Positions 7,375 to 17,160 of a stretch of DNA of 64,000 nucleotides are shown piece after piece. The stretch is from the NCBI RefSeq assembly GCF_034119865.1, contig NZ_CP139421.1, positions 5,620,501-5,684,500 on the forward strand, in the 5' to 3' direction. The notes beneath the pieces are model-generated. The model saw only the letters and a list, made by a program, of their open reading frames with translations. It made no database searches and had not been told where the DNA came from. The stretch is from Algoriphagus sp. NG3 (lineage in GTDB: Bacteria > Bacteroidota > Bacteroidia > Cytophagales > Cyclobacteriaceae). Position numbers and translations under genes: made by a program. Positions within the stretch are counted from its first letter, which is position 1; every line of letters begins with the position of its first letter.

Positions 7375-10300
7375 TCAATAAAGTTTGACCCAGAATAATG
7401 GACCTGAATTGCTTCCTGCCAGTCCATACCCCTTTTGGTTTACGGTGATTTTATGGAGTTGTCTTATCTCTGATTTCGGTGTTATGTTGGTTGTTAATTC
7501 TTTGGGCATCCAGTTACCGTTTTTCCATTGATAGGAAGAAAATGCGGACGCTTTGTTGCTGCCTAAGTCAACTCTGAATCCTGAAAAATTCCCTCCAAGT
7601 AGCACTGTGTTTTCCTTTTCGTCCCAATAAACTGATAGTACAGGAGATAGCTGCGCAGGAAAAGGGAAGGGTTCAAAGATGAAACTTCCATCTGCCTGTT
7701 GGAAGTAGGTGCCAGAGCGGAATTCATAGACTGGAAACTTTGATGTCCTGGATAAACTCTCTTCCGAAAATAAATCCCTTGGACTTGCTACGTTAGAATA
7801 GTCGCGGTAGTAAGCATGTTTTTTCTTCAGTCCTGGGATCTGCTTGATGAGATCATCACGGGAAGCAAAAGGCAAAAGATGATCTTCCATGTAATGGAAG
7901 ATGATGGGGTCGGTCTGCCCATTTTCATCAAAATCCCCATAATAAAGCCAGACAGGTTGGCTCCGTGCTGCTTTTAGTTTACTATTAAGGCCGAGATTTC
8001 CAATCATAATATCCAGTCTTCCATCTCCATCCACATCAGCTATACACAGTTGATTTATCCATCCGGATGAGTATTCCAGACCAAGTGTCAGCTTTTCATT
8101 CAGGGTATTGCTTTCGGATTTTTCAAATATCTGTATGCCTTGCCATTCACCTGTTAGTAGTAGTTCACTTGTTCCATTTCCATCCAGATCCGCCCAAACT
8201 GCAGAGTTGACCATCCCCAGATCTGTATCCTGTCCAAACCAATCTGTTGTTTGGTCTATGAAAAAACCATTGCCATCATTGATAAGCAATACACTTTTAG
8301 GGCTTGCGCCATAAGCTCCACTCACTACCGCACTTCCTACAAATATATCCAGATCACCGTCTTCATCTATATCATAAATGGCAAGTGTGGAGCTGTTTTC
8401 CCCAATCATTGGAATTGACTTGGGGCTGAAGTGAAAATTCCCCTTTCCGTCTCCAAAGTAGAGTCGGTCATAATTAAAAACTGCTCCGCTAGGAACCTCA
8501 TTGCCGCCACTGCCTACATATAGATCAGGATAGCCGTCTCCATTGAAGTCCGCAAAGGCCGCTACTATATCTTCAGCTTTGCTAAGCTGGTCAAAGATCG
8601 GATTCTCTTTAGGCACAAAGTTTCCGTCTAGCTGCTGCAGAAATATGGCTCCTGCCTGATCCTGAGCTCCCCCTACATAGATATCTTCCAGTCCATCACC
8701 GTTTATATCAGCTACGGCCAGTGCCGGCCCCATACTTGCGAAACTTCTCGGGATAAGGTATTCCCGTTTGGTTTCATCCAGGGAGGTTTTTTCCTCATGT
8801 TTCCAAGCTATATCAGGGAATTTAAACCTTGTTTTTTCAAGTGTAGGGGCTAGGCGTTCTTTCCCCTCTCCTTGCTTTAACGTAAGCGACTGATTGAGAG
8901 CAGTGTGGTGAAAAATCTCCAAGAGTCCATCCGGCCATCTCACAGAAATAGAGTCTATGAATGAGGTTTTTCCCAGCCCAAAAACCAGCGTAGATGAAGT
9001 GCCTGACATGAATCCCCTGCTGCCGGAATAGTGCTGGAATAGGCTTTTTTTTCCAAAGTGCAATCCTACTTTTGCCCCCATTCCAAATGAGTTGGCTCCA
9101 TCGGCCTGGAGATTTATCCTGAGAAAGGCATTTTCTGATTTATCACTATGATTTTGGTAGATAAATGCAGGCTGGTTGAGGTTATTGATGATCAAATCTA
9201 AGTCCCCGTCGTTGTCCAGATCCGCATAGGTGGAGCCGTTGGAATAACTGGGGTGATCCAAGCCCCATTTTTCGGCCTGATCAGTGAAAGTTAAATCACC
9301 CTGATTCTGAAAACTAAGATTTGCCAATTTGACTGTAGGCAACATCTCTATCTGTTGTCTTTGGAATTCTTCTTCCGATAGCTTCGGGATTGATTGCTGG
9401 TTATATTGGATAAAGTCTAAGTCGTTGGGACGTTTTTCTATTCCATTGGTGATGTGGATATCAGGCAGTCCATCATTGTCCAAGTCTAGGATTAGGGGAG
9501 ACCAGCTCCAGTCAGAAGCATATACCCCGGCGTAAAGAGCAATTTCGCTGAATCCACTTTTCCCACGGTTAAGCTGAAGATGGTTTCGGACATATTGGTC
9601 TGAATAGCCAAACTTTCTTTTGATGTCAAAGACCTCAGGTTTGTCTTCACCTACCGATTTCATCCAGATTTCCGGATCTAAGGGGAGCATATCCACAGTA
9701 AATATTTCAGGTAGCCCATCTCCGTTGAGATCGGCAAGGTCATTTCCCATGCTGTATCTGCTGGTATTGGCTATCAGACTATCGAGTACTTCTAAGAATG
9801 TGCCGTCTTGCTGGTTTAGGTAGAGGTAATCGTTTTCGGTGAAGTCATTGGAGATGTAGATATCGGGCCATCCATCCCCATCTATGTCCGCCACCCCGAC
9901 TCCAAGACCGAAACCTAAAATGCTGGAGTAAATACCGGAGGCCTCGGTGACATCCTCAAAACCGATTTTCCCTTCCGAAAGTAGGTTTTTAAAGAATTTA
10001 TCGCCCAAGGCATCTGGATTTTTCCTTTGCTCTGCAGGAGCGAAAACCTCCGGAGATTTGACGGAATGGTTTAATAAATAAAGATCCAGATCACCGTCTT
10101 GATCATAATCCAGAAAAGCGGCGTGGGTGCTGAATCCTACGAAATCCACTCCATAAGCTGCTGCCTGATCTTCAAATTTCCCATCCCCCAGGTTGATATA
10201 AAGCAAATTTTTTCCACGTATCCCTTTGTAATTCCCCACCTGACAGACATAAATGTCCAATAACCCATCCCCATTCACGTCGGCCATAGTTACTCCTGTG

Positions 10301-10632
10301 GACCATCCGCCTGCGCCACTTACTCCTGCTGATTCGGTGATGTCTTCAAACTGGAAATTGCCCTTATTGAGGTAAAGACGGTTGGAGGTCTGATTACAGG
10401 CGAAATATAAATCCACCAAGCCATCGTTATTGATATCACCAGCCGCGACTCCGCCGCCGTTGTAGAAATAGAGGTATTCTAAGATGTTCAGCGAATCTGA
10501 AGAGGTCAGAGTATTTTCAAACTGTATGCCTGTGTAGTCAGCAGGCATTAGTTCAAAGAGCTTTTCCTCTTTCTTTCCACATGAAAGTAAAAGCACAAAT
10601 GAAAGAAGTATGAAGTAGGAGAGTTGCTTCAT
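7375..10632 (-). CDS. VCBS/FG-GAP repeat lipoprotein with ASPIC/UnbV domain (first paralogue from the 3' end)
   Basis: 1,085 aa from the ATG at 10632, which begins the lipoprotein signal MKQLSYFILLSF...LLSC; a longer GTG start at 10662 overlaps the previous gene and is unlikely. Calcium-binding-type FG-GAP/VCBS repeats recur through the protein (DINNDGLVDLYF, DVNGDGLLDIYV, DYDQDGDLDLYL, DIDGDGWPDIYI, DLNGDGLPEIFT, DLDNDGDLDLII and more), giving one N-terminal and one C-terminal beta-propeller. They flank an ASPIC/UnbV domain at about residues 500-590 (GMGAKVGLHFG ... SVRWPDG). Such proteins are surface-exposed; the exact role is not known. The gene starts 1 base after the stop of the neighbouring paralogue, so it is translationally coupled. 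Confidence 0.88.
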   Translation of the reverse strand: MKQLSYFILLSFVLLLSCGKKEEKLFELMPADYTGIQFENTLTSSDSLNILEYLYFYNGGGVAAGDINNDGLVDLYFACNQTSNRLYLNKGNFQFEDITESAGVSGAGGWSTGVTMADVNGDGLLDIYVCQVGNYKGIRGKNLLYINLGDGKFEDQAAAYGVDFVGFSTHAAFLDYDQDGDLDLYLLNHSVKSPEVFAPAEQRKNPDALGDKFFKNLLSEGKIGFEDVTEASGIYSSILGFGLGVGVADIDGDGWPDIYISNDFTENDYLYLNQQDGTFLEVLDSLIANTSRYSMGNDLADLNGDGLPEIFTVDMLPLDPEIWMKSVGEDKPEVFDIKRKFGYSDQYVRNHLQLNRGKSGFSEIALYAGVYASDWSWSPLILDLDNDGLPDIHITNGIEKRPNDLDFIQYNQQSIPKLSEEEFQRQQIEMLPTVKLANLSFQNQGDLTFTDQAEKWGLDHPSYSNGSTYADLDNDGDLDLIINNLNQPAFIYQNHSDKSENAFLRINLQADGANSFGMGAKVGLHFGKKSLFQHYSGSRGFMSGTSSTLVFGLGKTSFIDSISVRWPDGLLEIFHHTALNQSLTLKQGEGKERLAPTLEKTRFKFPDIAWKHEEKTSLDETKREYLIPRSFASMGPALAVADINGDGLEDIYVGGAQDQAGAIFLQQLDGNFVPKENPIFDQLSKAEDIVAAFADFNGDGYPDLYVGSGGNEVPSGAVFNYDRLYFGDGKGNFHFSPKSIPMIGENSSTLAIYDIDEDGDLDIFVGSAVVSGAYGASPKSVLLINDGNGFFIDQTTDWFGQDTDLGMVNSAVWADLDGNGTSELLLTGEWQGIQIFEKSESNTLNEKLTLGLEYSSGWINQLCIADVDGDGRLDIMIGNLGLNSKLKAARSQPVWLYYGDFDENGQTDPIIFHYMEDHLLPFASRDDLIKQIPGLKKKHAYYRDYSNVASPRDLFSEESLSRTSKFPVYEFRSGTYFQQADGSFIFEPFPFPAQLSPVLSVYWDEKENTVLLGGNFSGFRVDLGSNKASAFSSYQWKNGNWMPKELTTNITPKSEIRQLHKITVNQKGYGLAGSNSGPLFWVKLY

Positions 10633-10633
10633 T

Positions 10634-13600
10634 TCAATAGTTCCAGATCTCAGCTGCAGCACTGTTTTTGACCACTAAAATCTTACCCGCTCCCAAGGAG
10701 GTAAAAGCTCTGATGTCTCCATCTAGACAGAGACCATGGTTGGCATTTGGCCAGTAATCGAAAGTTCCGTCCCCCTTTCCCAAAAGGACATCGCCATAGC
10801 TCGCATCATACTTGCCCACTTCTGGCTTGGCGTGGAACAGGTTGCCACCCAAAATCAAATCGGTTATTCCATCCCCATTAAGATCTTCGCTATGGATGGC
10901 AAAGACATAAGATCGCTGGGCCATTCTGGGGAAAGGCTTCCATGCAAATTTACCATTGCCCTCGTTCATCAGCACACCGGATTGCAGGTTGTTCACTTCA
11001 CTGATTATCGACTTGTCCAGGATTTCTTGCGGGAAAATATCTGAAAGCACTTGATTGTTGTAGGCGCTGTAGCGCATATATTTTTTGCGTATAGACGGGA
11101 TTTGTTTTTCCAGTTCGTGCTTAAGTGTGTACGGAACCTGCACTTCACCTTCCTGTCGTGTGAAAATATGCTCAATAGATCCATTTTGGTCAAAATCATT
11201 TAGATACATCCTCACGGGAGTACTTTCAGAGACTTTGAAGCGTGAATTCAACCCGTTATTGCCGAGTATTAAGTCAGGAAGGCCATTGCCATCCAGATCC
11301 GCTATTTCCAAGGTTCTATACCAGCCTTTTAGATTTTGTAGTTCAGGCATTTCTATCTTTTGAAGGACTGAACCCGTATTTCTGAAAAATACCGGAGCCA
11401 TCCATTCTCCGGCCAGGATCAGGTCTTCGGCGCCATCATTATCCCAATCCACTACTTTGGCATCAGTGATCATGCCTATCTCCTTCATCTCAGGAGCCAT
11501 CTGGGAAGTTTGGTCTGTGAAATTGCCTTTGCCGTCATTGATCCATATGCTGCTACTGGCAGGAGCGCCATATACAAACGGCACCAGTCGTCCTCCGATG
11601 AATAGATCAGGTGCTCCATCCTGATTCAGGTCGAGCACTTGCACTACTGAGCTGCTTCCCCGTTTGGAATTGAAGCCCGGTTGATTGCTTTTGATGAAGT
11701 TGCCCTTGCCGTCATTGAGGTACAGCCTGTCTGCCAGTTCCGGTGTGTTGAGTCCCGACTCATTTCCACCGGAAACTACAATCAGATCCAGATTTCCATC
11801 TCCATCTGCATCAAAGAAAACAGCATCAACATCCTCTGAAATCGCATCCTCTGAAAAGGCATTCTGAGGTGAAAGCGTAAAGTTCCCGGATTTGGATCCC
11901 AGGAATAATTTACCAGAAAATCCTTTTGCTCCCCCCAGATACAGGTCCTCAAAACCGTCTCCATTTACATCAGCTTTGGCGAAAGCAGGCCCTTCGGTAG
12001 AGAACATGTGAAACGTAAGTCTGTCCCTATCAAAATCCACCACCGAGTTTTCTTCATGGACAAAATCTATAGCATGCTGTTCCTCTTTTTGGAAAAAGCC
12101 GGCGCTCGGCTTATCGAAAAAGCTTTCGTTATCGGCAAGAGCCCTGGATTCATCCCATCTAAGGGTGAGCAATTCATCAGTACGGACATTTTCCAACTCC
12201 GAAATACTTCCGTCAGGCCATAATACACGGAGAAGATCTACTTTGTCCACCGGGCCAAGACCAATGGTAAGTTTTGGGTCAACAGAGGATTCAAAGCCCC
12301 TGTTGGGCATTTGTTCGGCGTAGAAGATTTGATCACCCGCAGTAATTTTCACTTGAGCGCCTATGCCCTGGGTGTTTTTGCCTTTTCCTACGAGTTTGAT
12401 TTGTAGGGATCGATTATCTGGGTAAAATTCCTTACCCAGATTTCTGAAAATTGAAACCGGGTTGTTTACGTTGTTTACCACCAGGTCGAGGGTTCCGTCG
12501 TTGTTAAGGTCGCCATAAGCAGCCCCGTTGGAATGAATGGGCTCCCCTAAGCCCCATTCTGCTGCGACATTCTCAAAAGCAAGATCTCCCAAATTCCGGT
12601 AGGCGTAATTTGGAATAGGGTTGACAGGAATAGGGTCTATGAGTGCTTTATAATCCACTCCGTCTTGGGTCAATATCTTGATTTTGGTCTCCTCATTATC
12701 TATAAAGTTCAGGTAATCCAGATCCGTGATGTCCTGATAAATCCCATTGGCAACGAATAAGTCCCGCTTGCCATCATTATCCATATCAAAAATAAGTGCC
12801 CCCCAGCTCCAGTCAGTGGCTTCTACATTTGCAATTCTTCCCATTTCGCTGAATGTACCGTCTCCGTTGTTGACGTGGAGCATGTTTCTGGAATACTGGT
12901 AGTGATAGCCGTGGTTCTTGTTGAAAATGAATTTATCCCAATTCTCGAAGGTGGTCACCTGCTTAAGCCTAGTCTGAGGTTCGGGAAGCATATCTGTGAC
13001 GAAAATATCCAGCAAGCCATCCCCATTGATATCCGCAATGTCCGCTCCCATGGAAGCGGCCGAGATAGAACGCATGGACTTCTCCAGTGACTCTGTGAAG
13101 GTCCCATCCTGATTATTGATGTAGAGGTAGTCTTTTTCAAAAAAATCATTGGAGATAAAAATATCCGGCCAAGAGTCTTGATTTACGTCTCCTATGGTAA
13201 TGCCCAATCCAAAGCCTATAATAGAACCATAAATTCCTGCTTCCTCACTTACATCTACAAATTTCCCATTGTCATTTCTAAACAATTTATCTCCACCGAC
13301 AGGGTCACGTTTTGGACGTTCATTTTGCATTTTATTGAAGCTCCCTATGGCCTGATAGCTGTTGTTCAGCAGATATACATCAAGATCTCCATCCTTATCG
13401 TAATCGAAGAATACCGCATGGGTGGAGTAGCCTTGATCCGCCAGACCGTACGCTTCTGCTTCCTCAGTGAAGGTACCGTCTCCTTGATTGATAAATAGCT
13501 CATTCTGTTTATTGTCCCCTGCTATATCCCCAGAGTTGCAGACATAAATGTCCAGATGGCCGTCACCATTGATATCAACCATGGCCACTCCTGTGCTCCA

Positions 13601-13933
13601 GGCCCGGGTGCCGGCCACACCGGCTGTTTCGGTGACATCCTCAAACTGAAAATCGCCTTTGTTTAGGTATAGTTTATTTTCTCCGAGGTTTGAGGTAAGA
13701 TAGATGTCAAGCAATCCGTCATTATTCACATCTCCCAGAGCCACCCCGCCGCCGTTGTAAAAATTCCGGTAGGTGAAGATGTTGAATTCTTCGTCGAAGG
13801 GTAGGTCGTTTCTGAAATCTACTTGGGAATGATTTACAGGTACAGATTCAAAAAGGGTTTTTATTTTTTCAGGTTTACCCTGGCAGCTGTATAAAATAGC
13901 AATCCCTACAAGTGCAATTAATATATTTCTCAT
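10634..13933 (-). CDS. VCBS/FG-GAP repeat lipoprotein with ASPIC/UnbV domain (second paralogue)
   Basis: 1,099-aa paralogue of the gene that follows it, with the same architecture: lipoprotein signal (ending LYSC, Cys about residue 17), N-terminal FG-GAP propeller (DVNNDGLLDIYLT, DINGDGHLDIYV, DYDKDGDLDVYL, DVNQDSWPDIFI, DINGDGLLDIFV), ASPIC/UnbV domain at about 500-590 (GIGAQVKITAG ... LLRVLWPDGS), then a second propeller (DVNGDGFEDLYL, DADGDGNLDLIV, DLNQDGAPDLFI, DWDNDGAEDLIL, DLDGNGLPDLIL). The two copies differ strongly outside the repeats, so the duplication is old. It overlaps the upstream lipoprotein gene by an ATGA. A recognisable decayed third copy lies just upstream. Confidence 0.88.
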   Translation of the reverse strand: MRNILIALVGIAILYSCQGKPEKIKTLFESVPVNHSQVDFRNDLPFDEEFNIFTYRNFYNGGGVALGDVNNDGLLDIYLTSNLGENKLYLNKGDFQFEDVTETAGVAGTRAWSTGVAMVDINGDGHLDIYVCNSGDIAGDNKQNELFINQGDGTFTEEAEAYGLADQGYSTHAVFFDYDKDGDLDVYLLNNSYQAIGSFNKMQNERPKRDPVGGDKLFRNDNGKFVDVSEEAGIYGSIIGFGLGITIGDVNQDSWPDIFISNDFFEKDYLYINNQDGTFTESLEKSMRSISAASMGADIADINGDGLLDIFVTDMLPEPQTRLKQVTTFENWDKFIFNKNHGYHYQYSRNMLHVNNGDGTFSEMGRIANVEATDWSWGALIFDMDNDGKRDLFVANGIYQDITDLDYLNFIDNEETKIKILTQDGVDYKALIDPIPVNPIPNYAYRNLGDLAFENVAAEWGLGEPIHSNGAAYGDLNNDGTLDLVVNNVNNPVSIFRNLGKEFYPDNRSLQIKLVGKGKNTQGIGAQVKITAGDQIFYAEQMPNRGFESSVDPKLTIGLGPVDKVDLLRVLWPDGSISELENVRTDELLTLRWDESRALADNESFFDKPSAGFFQKEEQHAIDFVHEENSVVDFDRDRLTFHMFSTEGPAFAKADVNGDGFEDLYLGGAKGFSGKLFLGSKSGNFTLSPQNAFSEDAISEDVDAVFFDADGDGNLDLIVVSGGNESGLNTPELADRLYLNDGKGNFIKSNQPGFNSKRGSSSVVQVLDLNQDGAPDLFIGGRLVPFVYGAPASSSIWINDGKGNFTDQTSQMAPEMKEIGMITDAKVVDWDNDGAEDLILAGEWMAPVFFRNTGSVLQKIEMPELQNLKGWYRTLEIADLDGNGLPDLILGNNGLNSRFKVSESTPVRMYLNDFDQNGSIEHIFTRQEGEVQVPYTLKHELEKQIPSIRKKYMRYSAYNNQVLSDIFPQEILDKSIISEVNNLQSGVLMNEGNGKFAWKPFPRMAQRSYVFAIHSEDLNGDGITDLILGGNLFHAKPEVGKYDASYGDVLLGKGDGTFDYWPNANHGLCLDGDIRAFTSLGAGKILVVKNSAAAEIWNY

Positions 13934-14502
13934 TTCTGATTTGCTTGAAGGTTCTTCAGAATTGGGAGATCAACAATTTCCACTCGAACGGTTGATATGT
14001 TTTTTTTAAATATTCTGGTTCTTCTATTGCCATCGATTTTCACAAAAACAAGCTGGTTTCCATCTTCGCTTTTTACTTCAATGAAACCGGGACCGAACCA
14101 GTCCTCGTAAAGCTTTAGTACGTCTGAACGCAATTTCTCGGCAGATAATTCTTCATTCCATGGCGCCCAACCTTCATAGATGTAGTCTACAGGCATAGCG
14201 TATATTTTTTCATCCTGAAATTTAGGATAGAACCGCATTTTAGTGGATAGGGATGATGGCATTTGTACTTGGTATTCCACGGAGAGTTCAGAAGGGCCAT
14301 TGGTGAGAATTCCTTCATTATTCATTTGCCAGCATTTTTCATAAAAGAGTTTTTTGCCCATTCCAAGCTCTAGTCCAAGAAACAGCTCATTTTCCTGTTT
14401 ACCGGAAGCCAATTGCTGTTCTTCCATTTTTTGATACTCAGATTTACAGGAAAAAAAGATAGAAATTAAGCAAGAAAGAAGAATTGTACTAGCGAATTTC
14501 AT
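13930..14502 (-). CDS. Small lipoprotein of unknown function in the VCBS operon
   Basis: 190 aa from the ATG at 14502. I prefer this start to the in-frame ATG at 14520 because it begins the signal MKFASTILLSCLISIFFSC and because the stop of the decayed VCBS copy (14489) would then overlap it by only 14 bases, a coupling like the other junctions of this operon. I do not recognise the mature domain: it is rich in aromatic and charged residues, with no repeats and no second membrane segment. Its stop overlaps the next gene as ATGA. Constant linkage to VCBS/ASPIC lipoproteins would make it an accessory component; that is inference. Confidence 0.75.
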   Translation of the reverse strand: MKFASTILLSCLISIFFSCKSEYQKMEEQQLASGKQENELFLGLELGMGKKLFYEKCWQMNNEGILTNGPSELSVEYQVQMPSSLSTKMRFYPKFQDEKIYAMPVDYIYEGWAPWNEELSAEKLRSDVLKLYEDWFGPGFIEVKSEDGNQLVFVKIDGNRRTRIFKKNISTVRVEIVDLPILKNLQANQK

Positions 14503-15130
14503 AAATAACCAGTTTGTCATTCGATTTAAACATTGCTAAGTGTGTGTTTTTTTTAACTGTCAGCTGAAGTATACTCTTAATTTTTCCATCTACTTTTAAT
14601 CCGCTTTCTTCGGGTAAGAGAATAGGCTATACTCCTTCGTTGGTTTGCGTAATAGCCCGCCTATCTGACTGCTAAGCTCTGGTTTGATTTTCTCCAACTA
14701 TGAGTGGATTTTTGTCTTAGTTTTAGGGGCTTTTTTGATTAAATAAACAGGGAGTGTGAAACTTATGGTAGAGACTCGCCTTTTGCCAACGTGTAAAGAT
14801 ATGGATTTTGGGAAAAACATTCTCTGAAAAAGGCTCTTCTAGCATTTTATTCAGATAAGACGCATAAATTAAAAGCGTAGCGATGTGTTGGTTTGATTCT
14901 TACTGGTGTTGTCAGAAGCATTGTTGCCACAATGAGTAGAACGAAGATTATCTAGCTTTGCCTTCTCAGTTTCCTATAGGATTTAAGCTTGTTCTCTGAT
15001 ACTAAGTGCGGGAAGAATCTCGGTGAAAGTATTGTCCTGAGCGTTGATTTGCTGTTGCCTCCGCTTGAATAAATCATTGGAGAAGTATGAATCGAGCTAT
15101 GAATCTTGATTAAGATGGCATTATCCCAAG
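14489..15130 (-). pseudogene. Decayed third VCBS/ASPIC lipoprotein gene
   Basis: The 817-base gap upstream of the small lipoprotein is the ruin of another VCBS gene. On the minus strand near 15040-15105 the frame reads NQDS*LDSYFSND followed by LFKRRQQQINAQDNTFTEI, which matches NQDSWPDIFISND and FFEKDYLYINNQDGTFTES of the intact paralogue (TGG has become TAG). From about 14720 to 14489 the frame gives PLIVGENQ, then PILLPEESGLKVDGKIKSI and KSNDKLVIYEIR with a final stop, matching the usual C-terminus of these proteins (compare LILGGNLFHA and DGDIRAF). Several in-frame stops, frameshifts and a large internal deletion are present. The stretch 15131-15319 is AT-rich leader with no gene. Confidence 0.8.
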
Positions 15131-15319
15131 TTTTTTTTTCTTTGTCAAGTTGTATAATTAAAAATTTTTATGTAAACTTCAGATAGATTTTAGAGTGCTT
15201 GAATTTAGTAATAGGTCTTATTTCTTTCTTCTATTGAAGATAGAAGATTATTGAAAATAGGTATTTGCTTCCATGAGAAGTGTTTTTTCTAAATTATTTT
15301 AATTCTTAATGATTTTATA

Positions 15320-16528
15320 ATGAAAAGGATAAGTTTCTTAGTAGGATTAGTTATTTTTAATATCTTAGTTACAGTTAGATGTTCTATAGATGGGGTGAGT
15401 CCAGAGTCAACAGATTCATTGGTAAAAGAGGAAGAAATTAATACAATTGATCAGTTTTCCTTAACTCCTGAACTTTATTATCAGGAGCCAGAAGTTTTCG
15501 AATACTTGAAGTGTCAAGGTTTTGACCTTAGAAATGTAAAGCTCTATGATGAGCATGTGATGATTGAGGGAGATTTGTCTATTCCTTTAGAAATAATCCG
15601 TTCCAATATCGCTCGCAATTCTAATGATCCAAATGCTCAATTTGTAGTTAATGAGGGTGGGGTCGTAGCATTCTCAAATGTTTCACCGATTAGTTTTTTT
15701 ATAGATGGAAGTGTGTCTACGATAAATGGTAATTGGGCAGGAGCTATTCGAACGGCAGCCCAAAGTTGGCAAAATATAACCAATTGCAGAGTGAGTTTTA
15801 ATGAGGTTTTTACTGCTGCTCAGGCAGATATAGTATTTTATGCTGATAATAGTATGAATCTCCCAGTCTGTGGTCGCAACATTGATGGTTATGCCGCTGC
15901 TGAGTTTCCTGGAGGAGGGATGCCAGGAAGGTGGATTTCTATCAATCGTAATGATTTATCTACCACACAAGGAAATCGCGAAACAGTCATACGCCATGAA
16001 ATAGGACATTCGCTTGGTTTTAGGCATGATGACCCTCACGGTAATCCTAATCCAGAACCAGTTAATTGGAATGGATGCGGTAATGCTCTATTTGGAGCAA
16101 ATAGACTTAGAAATACTCCTGCTATTGAAACATCTTCTATTATGAGAAAGTCTGTTGATAATAATGTAACAGTTAATTTCACAAGTAATGATATGAGGGC
16201 AGCAAGATTTCTCTACCCTGACAGCTACACTTTCCCTGCTATCAACAATATAGCCCAATTTTCTACGTTAGACCCGATGGCCAAAGACATACGGATCACC
16301 ATTAATTATCAACCTTTTCAATTATATCGGTATACAGCTCAGAGAATACCTCCTTGGAGTTCATTTCCGGTCCAAGTTGCGGATCATTTTCCTGCACCAA
16401 ATTCAAATACTTTTGTTTTTTGGTTGTTAAATGTACCCCATGGTACATGGAAATTTCAAATTAACTCTTCAAATTATGGACGAGATGCTAATGCGCCAAG
16501 CTCATCTGTGCAGTATACAGTTCAGTAG
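15320..16528 (+). CDS. HEIGH-type zinc metalloprotease (Peptidase_M57-like), lipoprotein
   Basis: 402 aa with a lipoprotein signal (hydrophobic run ending VTVRC, Cys about residue 22). A metzincin-like catalytic site HEIGHSLGFRHD (HExxHxxGxxH) lies near residue 228 and is followed by a Met-turn candidate ETSSIMRKS. A linker and a C-terminal about 90-residue beta-rich domain follow. The preceding segment (CGRNIDGYAAAEFPGG ... WISINRND) fits the Peptidase_M57 family. It would be a lipid-anchored secreted protease; the substrate is unknown. The gene is on the plus strand between minus-strand genes of one operon, is clearly more AT-rich than its neighbours, and lies next to transposase wrecks, all of which suggest it arrived by transfer (inference). 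Confidence 0.82.
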   Translation: MKRISFLVGLVIFNILVTVRCSIDGVSPESTDSLVKEEEINTIDQFSLTPELYYQEPEVFEYLKCQGFDLRNVKLYDEHVMIEGDLSIPLEIIRSNIARNSNDPNAQFVVNEGGVVAFSNVSPISFFIDGSVSTINGNWAGAIRTAAQSWQNITNCRVSFNEVFTAAQADIVFYADNSMNLPVCGRNIDGYAAAEFPGGGMPGRWISINRNDLSTTQGNRETVIRHEIGHSLGFRHDDPHGNPNPEPVNWNGCGNALFGANRLRNTPAIETSSIMRKSVDNNVTVNFTSNDMRAARFLYPDSYTFPAINNIAQFSTLDPMAKDIRITINYQPFQLYRYTAQRIPPWSSFPVQVADHFPAPNSNTFVFWLLNVPHGTWKFQINSSNYGRDANAPSSSVQYTVQ

Positions 16529-16800
16529 AAGTATTGATCAGAAGTTACGGAGTTTGATTTTCTTTTTTGGACTCCTTCTATAGTATATATTCCGTATAAA
16601 ATGACCTATTTGAATTTATCGAAGCCGTTTTTCTATATTCCCCCATCATAGACAGGAGCCCTTCGGAATGACCTCATTGGACTCGTCTATATCTCAAAGG
16701 GAGGTGTTTCGAAAATTGTATGTCTGACCAATTCATTGTTGTAATTTAGAATATATATAATAGTGCTGATATACATGTCCTAAATATATAAGGTGCTGAT

Positions 16801-16840
16801 CTTAAAAAAGCTGACCGAATATTCGATTAGCTTTTTTAAG
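16801..16840. terminator. Bidirectional terminator-like hairpin
   Basis: A perfect 12-bp stem (CTTAAAAAAGCT 16801-16812, AGCTTTTTTAAG 16829-16840) encloses an inner palindrome CGAATATTCG. The A and T runs are inside the arms, so it could stop transcription from either side, for example from the metalloprotease gene 270 bases upstream. The rest of the gap 16529-16952 shows no gene. Confidence 0.6.
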
Positions 16841-16952
16841 CTATATGAGATAGTTAAAGTTTCTATTTGCAGGTGGGAGAAGAGTTATTTAATATTTTCT
16901 TATAATGCTCTGGATTCTAAATTAGTTTTATGTACCTGTCAATAGAGCTCCT

Positions 16953-17154
16953 CTAGGTACTCTGGAAGATTTTTGCTATAGGGAGATTTCCATTCCATTC
17001 TTCCGTGGTGACTTTTGCTTCTTCTGAAATATGACGTTCAAAGATGGGGTAAAGTGATTTAGCTGAGGAATCCTTGATCTGAAGACCATAAACCGCGTTA
17101 CTTGTTCTCTCTGGTGAGTTTAATCGTACAGACCACTTTTTTCTTCTTGATTCC
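16953..17154 (-). pseudogene. Remnant of an IS1595/ISXO2-like transposase
   Basis: The minus strand reads IKKKKVVCTIKLTRENK, a frameshift, then AVYGLQIKDSSAKSLYPIFE followed by RHISEEAKVTTEEWNG and a stop. The SAKSL..IFE.HI...AKV.T..W.G pattern is that of the ISXO2-like (IS1595 family) DDE domain. Only about 65 codons survive and both ends of the gene are missing, so it is dead. It abuts the IS1182-type remnant on the other strand. Confidence 0.7.
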
Positions 17155-17160
17155 TTAGCT

